From positions 1 to 33,859 of the forward strand of contig NZ_SSTC01000019.1 of assembly GCF_004801855.1 (NCBI RefSeq): a stretch of 33,859 nucleotides of DNA, in the 5' to 3' direction. A program made the translations under genes and the position numbers. Shown in pieces: positions 31,989-33,859 of this stretch. The DNA is from Pseudomonas sp. A-1. GTDB taxonomy: Bacteria > Pseudomonadota > Gammaproteobacteria > Pseudomonadales > Pseudomonadaceae. Numbering within the stretch: position 1 is the stretch's first letter; every line of letters begins with the position of its first letter. The notes beneath the pieces are model-generated. The model made no database searches and was not told where the DNA came from. It saw nothing but the letters and a program-made list of their open reading frames with translations.

Positions 31989-33859
31989 ATGTCGGATGCC
32001 CAGGACGCCAGCCGCGAACAGGACATGGTGGATCAGGCTGTCGCCGAGGGCGGCGCCTACGAGGTGCTGCAGCGCCGGCTGGCCGAGCAGGGCCAGCGCC
32101 TGCGCCAGGGCGTCGACGCCCTCAACGCGCAGCGCCTGGCCGAGTTCGGCAGCAGCGAGATGGCGGTGCTTGGCCGGGTGCGCATCCGCACCGAGAACAA
32201 CTGCATCGCCCGCGACATCGTCCAGGTCGGCGACTGCCTGCTGTTCGGCTACAACGTGTTCCTCGGCCTCAAGCAGGAAACCCGCGTCGAGGACGTGTTC
32301 TCCCTGTATCGCCTGAGTCACGCCGAGGAGGGCTATGAGGCCGAGCCGCAGCCGCTGGAGGGCAGCTTTCTCGGTCAGGCCAGCTTCGTGCAGGACTTCC
32401 GCGAGCTGTACAGCTACTACAAGAACACCCGCCTGCTGCAGCTGGTGGTGCGCGACGGCAAGCTGCTGGCCAGCTTCCAGATCGGCGAGCGACTCACCGA
32501 CATCCGCGTGTTCCGCTGGTCGATCGCCGTCGACGGCGGCGAGGTGCGCTACCTCGACAACCGCGGCGAGCGCGACATCGCCCTGCCGGCGCCCTACGAC
32601 TTCGCCTGGCAGAAGACCACGCGCGAGATGGTGGTCAACGGCCGTCATCCGCACGTCAACATCCTCGACACGGTGTTCGTCGAGACCATCGGCGGCGACC
32701 TGACCGTCAAGGTCGAGAACAACACCGAGGACGGCCTGGGCATCTACCGCGAGGCGGTGGTGGACAAGACCCAGTCGCTGGACGACGCACAGATCGAGTT
32801 CGCCCGCCTCGGCAGCCTGATCCTGCTCAAGGTGCTGCCGTACCGCGAGGAGCAGTGGCGCTACCTGGTGTTCAACGGCCTGACCCGCCAGGTCGAGCGC
32901 ATCGACGCCATCGGCCAGGCCTGCGTGCAGCTGCCCGAGGACCACGGCATCGTCTTTCCCGGCGGCTACTACCTGCAGAACGGCGAGTCGCGGACCTTCG
33001 AGCAGCCGATGGCCGGCATGCGCTTCAAGCGCGCGGTGCGCTCGCCCAACGGCGAGGACGTGCTGTACATCTTCTACCAGCCGGAGGAGGGCCGCTCGGC
33101 GCTGTTCACCTACAACCTGATCGAACGCCAGCTGCACAGCCCGATCTTCGGCCACGGCTACGCGCGCCTGGAGGACGGGCGCATGGTGATCTTCGCCGCC
33201 GAGGGCGCCGAGCCGACGCGCATCCACCCCATGCAGATCTGGCAGACGCCGTTCGCCAGCGCCGAGTTCGCCGCCCGCCAGCCGCCGCGCAGCGGCTTCC
33301 TCGGCCGCATCGGCAACGCCGAGCTGGTGCGCGGGGTGTCCGAGCTGCGCAACCTGTGCCGCGAGATCGACGCCCGGTCGGTGTCGGTGCAGCGCTACGG
33401 CCAGCTGTGCCAGAGCGTGCGCCGCCTGTTCGACGCCTACCACTGGCTGGGCGCCGCCGAACTCGGCGAGCTGGCGCCGCTGCTGCGCGAGATCGCCGCC
33501 ACCGCCGAGCGGGTGCTCGACGAGTTCGAGAAGGTCGAGAGCATCCGCCAGCAGTCGGTGCGCGCCATGGCCGAGGCCGAGACCCGCCAGCAGGCGCTGC
33601 TCGCCGGCCTGCACGTCGACAGCTGGGACGCGGTGGCGGCCTTCGTCGAGGCGCTCAACGCGCTGACCGCCCAGCGCGGCCTGCTGCTGACCATCCGCGA
33701 CTACCGCTACATCGACGTGGCGCGCATCGACGCCATGGAGGCGGCGCTGCTCGAGGCGCAGGCGCGGGTCGCTGCGGCCACCGCGCGCTTCCTCGCCGGC
33801 GAGCGGGCGCTGGCGCCCTACGCCGAGCGCCTGGCCGAGCTGGACGGCGCGGCGCAGCA
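31989..33859 (+). CDS. DUF3686 'DNA repair ATPase'-type large protein, N-terminal part
   Basis: 623 complete codons are visible and the frame stays open to the window edge, so this is the N-terminal part of a large protein (relatives exceed 1500 residues with a C-terminal AAA-type ATPase). Residues about 1-50 are helical (YEVLQRRLAEQGQRLRQGVDALNAQRL). About 55-440 form a beta-rich, possibly propeller-like region (EFGSSEMAVLGRVRIRTENN, NCIARDIVQVGDCLLFGYNVF, VVNGRHPHVNILDTVFVETIGGD). From about 450 on it is helical coiled coil (ELRNLCREIDARSVSVQRYGQ). No Walker A is seen in the visible part. AGGA (31976-31979) precedes the ATG. The DUF3686 name rests on remembered family features and operon context; the repair role is only an annotation tradition. 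Confidence 0.7.
   Translation, partial: MSDAQDASREQDMVDQAVAEGGAYEVLQRRLAEQGQRLRQGVDALNAQRLAEFGSSEMAVLGRVRIRTENNCIARDIVQVGDCLLFGYNVFLGLKQETRVEDVFSLYRLSHAEEGYEAEPQPLEGSFLGQASFVQDFRELYSYYKNTRLLQLVVRDGKLLASFQIGERLTDIRVFRWSIAVDGGEVRYLDNRGERDIALPAPYDFAWQKTTREMVVNGRHPHVNILDTVFVETIGGDLTVKVENNTEDGLGIYREAVVDKTQSLDDAQIEFARLGSLILLKVLPYREEQWRYLVFNGLTRQVERIDAIGQACVQLPEDHGIVFPGGYYLQNGESRTFEQPMAGMRFKRAVRSPNGEDVLYIFYQPEEGRSALFTYNLIERQLHSPIFGHGYARLEDGRMVIFAAEGAEPTRIHPMQIWQTPFASAEFAARQPPRSGFLGRIGNAELVRGVSELRNLCREIDARSVSVQRYGQLCQSVRRLFDAYHWLGAAELGELAPLLREIAATAERVLDEFEKVESIRQQSVRAMAEAETRQQALLAGLHVDSWDAVAAFVEALNALTAQRGLLLTIRDYRYIDVARIDAMEAALLEAQARVAAATARFLAGERALAPYAERLAELDGAAQ

Overview
The window is chromosomal DNA of a high-GC gammaproteobacterium, most likely Pseudomonas or a close relative. 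The evidence is the gene order cdsA-dxr-rseP-bamA-skp-lpxD-fabZ-lpxA-lpxB-rnhB-dnaE-accA-tilS-pyrG-kdsA-eno-ftsB-ispD, the close protein similarity to Pseudomonas as I remember those sequences, and GTAG-type REP elements. No tRNA, rRNA, CRISPR array, prophage or complete insertion sequence was seen. Gene density is very high, and no gene-free stretch exceeds 300 bases.

Region 1 (1-20920) is an ordinary core block, all on the + strand. It covers the end of phospholipid synthesis (cdsA), isoprenoid synthesis (dxr, ispD), envelope stress proteolysis and outer-membrane assembly (rseP, bamA, skp), lipid A and fatty acid synthesis (lpxD, fabZ, lpxA, lpxB, accA), Kdo synthesis (kdsA), DNA replication (rnhB, dnaE), tRNA-Ile modification (tilS), CTP synthesis (pyrG), glycolysis (eno) and division (ftsB). 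Many junctions overlap by 1-4 bases. The longer gaps hold GC-rich hairpins, and some of these carry a -10-like hexamer in the loop.

Region 2 (20921-26251) holds an OmpA-domain lipoprotein, pdxH, a small minus-strand membrane protein, a SlyB-type glycine-zipper lipoprotein and a minus-strand NEPxW-type lipoprotein. These are followed by ihfB-lapA-lapB. LapA/LapB control LpxC turnover in E. coli, so they relate functionally to the lpx genes in region 1. The usual rpsA upstream of ihfB is absent.

A roughly 150-bp MITE-like inverted-repeat element (26248-26396) sits exactly between two convergent genes, lapB and a class III CoA-transferase. Both take their stop codons from the flanking CTAG copies.

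Region 3 (27593-33859) is the most interesting part. It is a PspA-centred operon: a YjfI-type protein with an extra N-terminal DNA-binding-like segment, PspA/YjfJ, a YqiJ-like NfeD/OB-fold membrane protein, a YqiK-like flotillin, and the first 623 codons of a large DUF3686 'DNA repair ATPase'-type protein cut by the window edge. It is preceded by two CACATGTGA copies 22 bp apart, has a strong internal translation start inside the first gene, and is interrupted by a perfect 48-bp REP doublet. The set looks like a membrane-surveillance or repair system. Its association has been noted in comparative genomics of PspA, but its function is, to my knowledge, largely untested.
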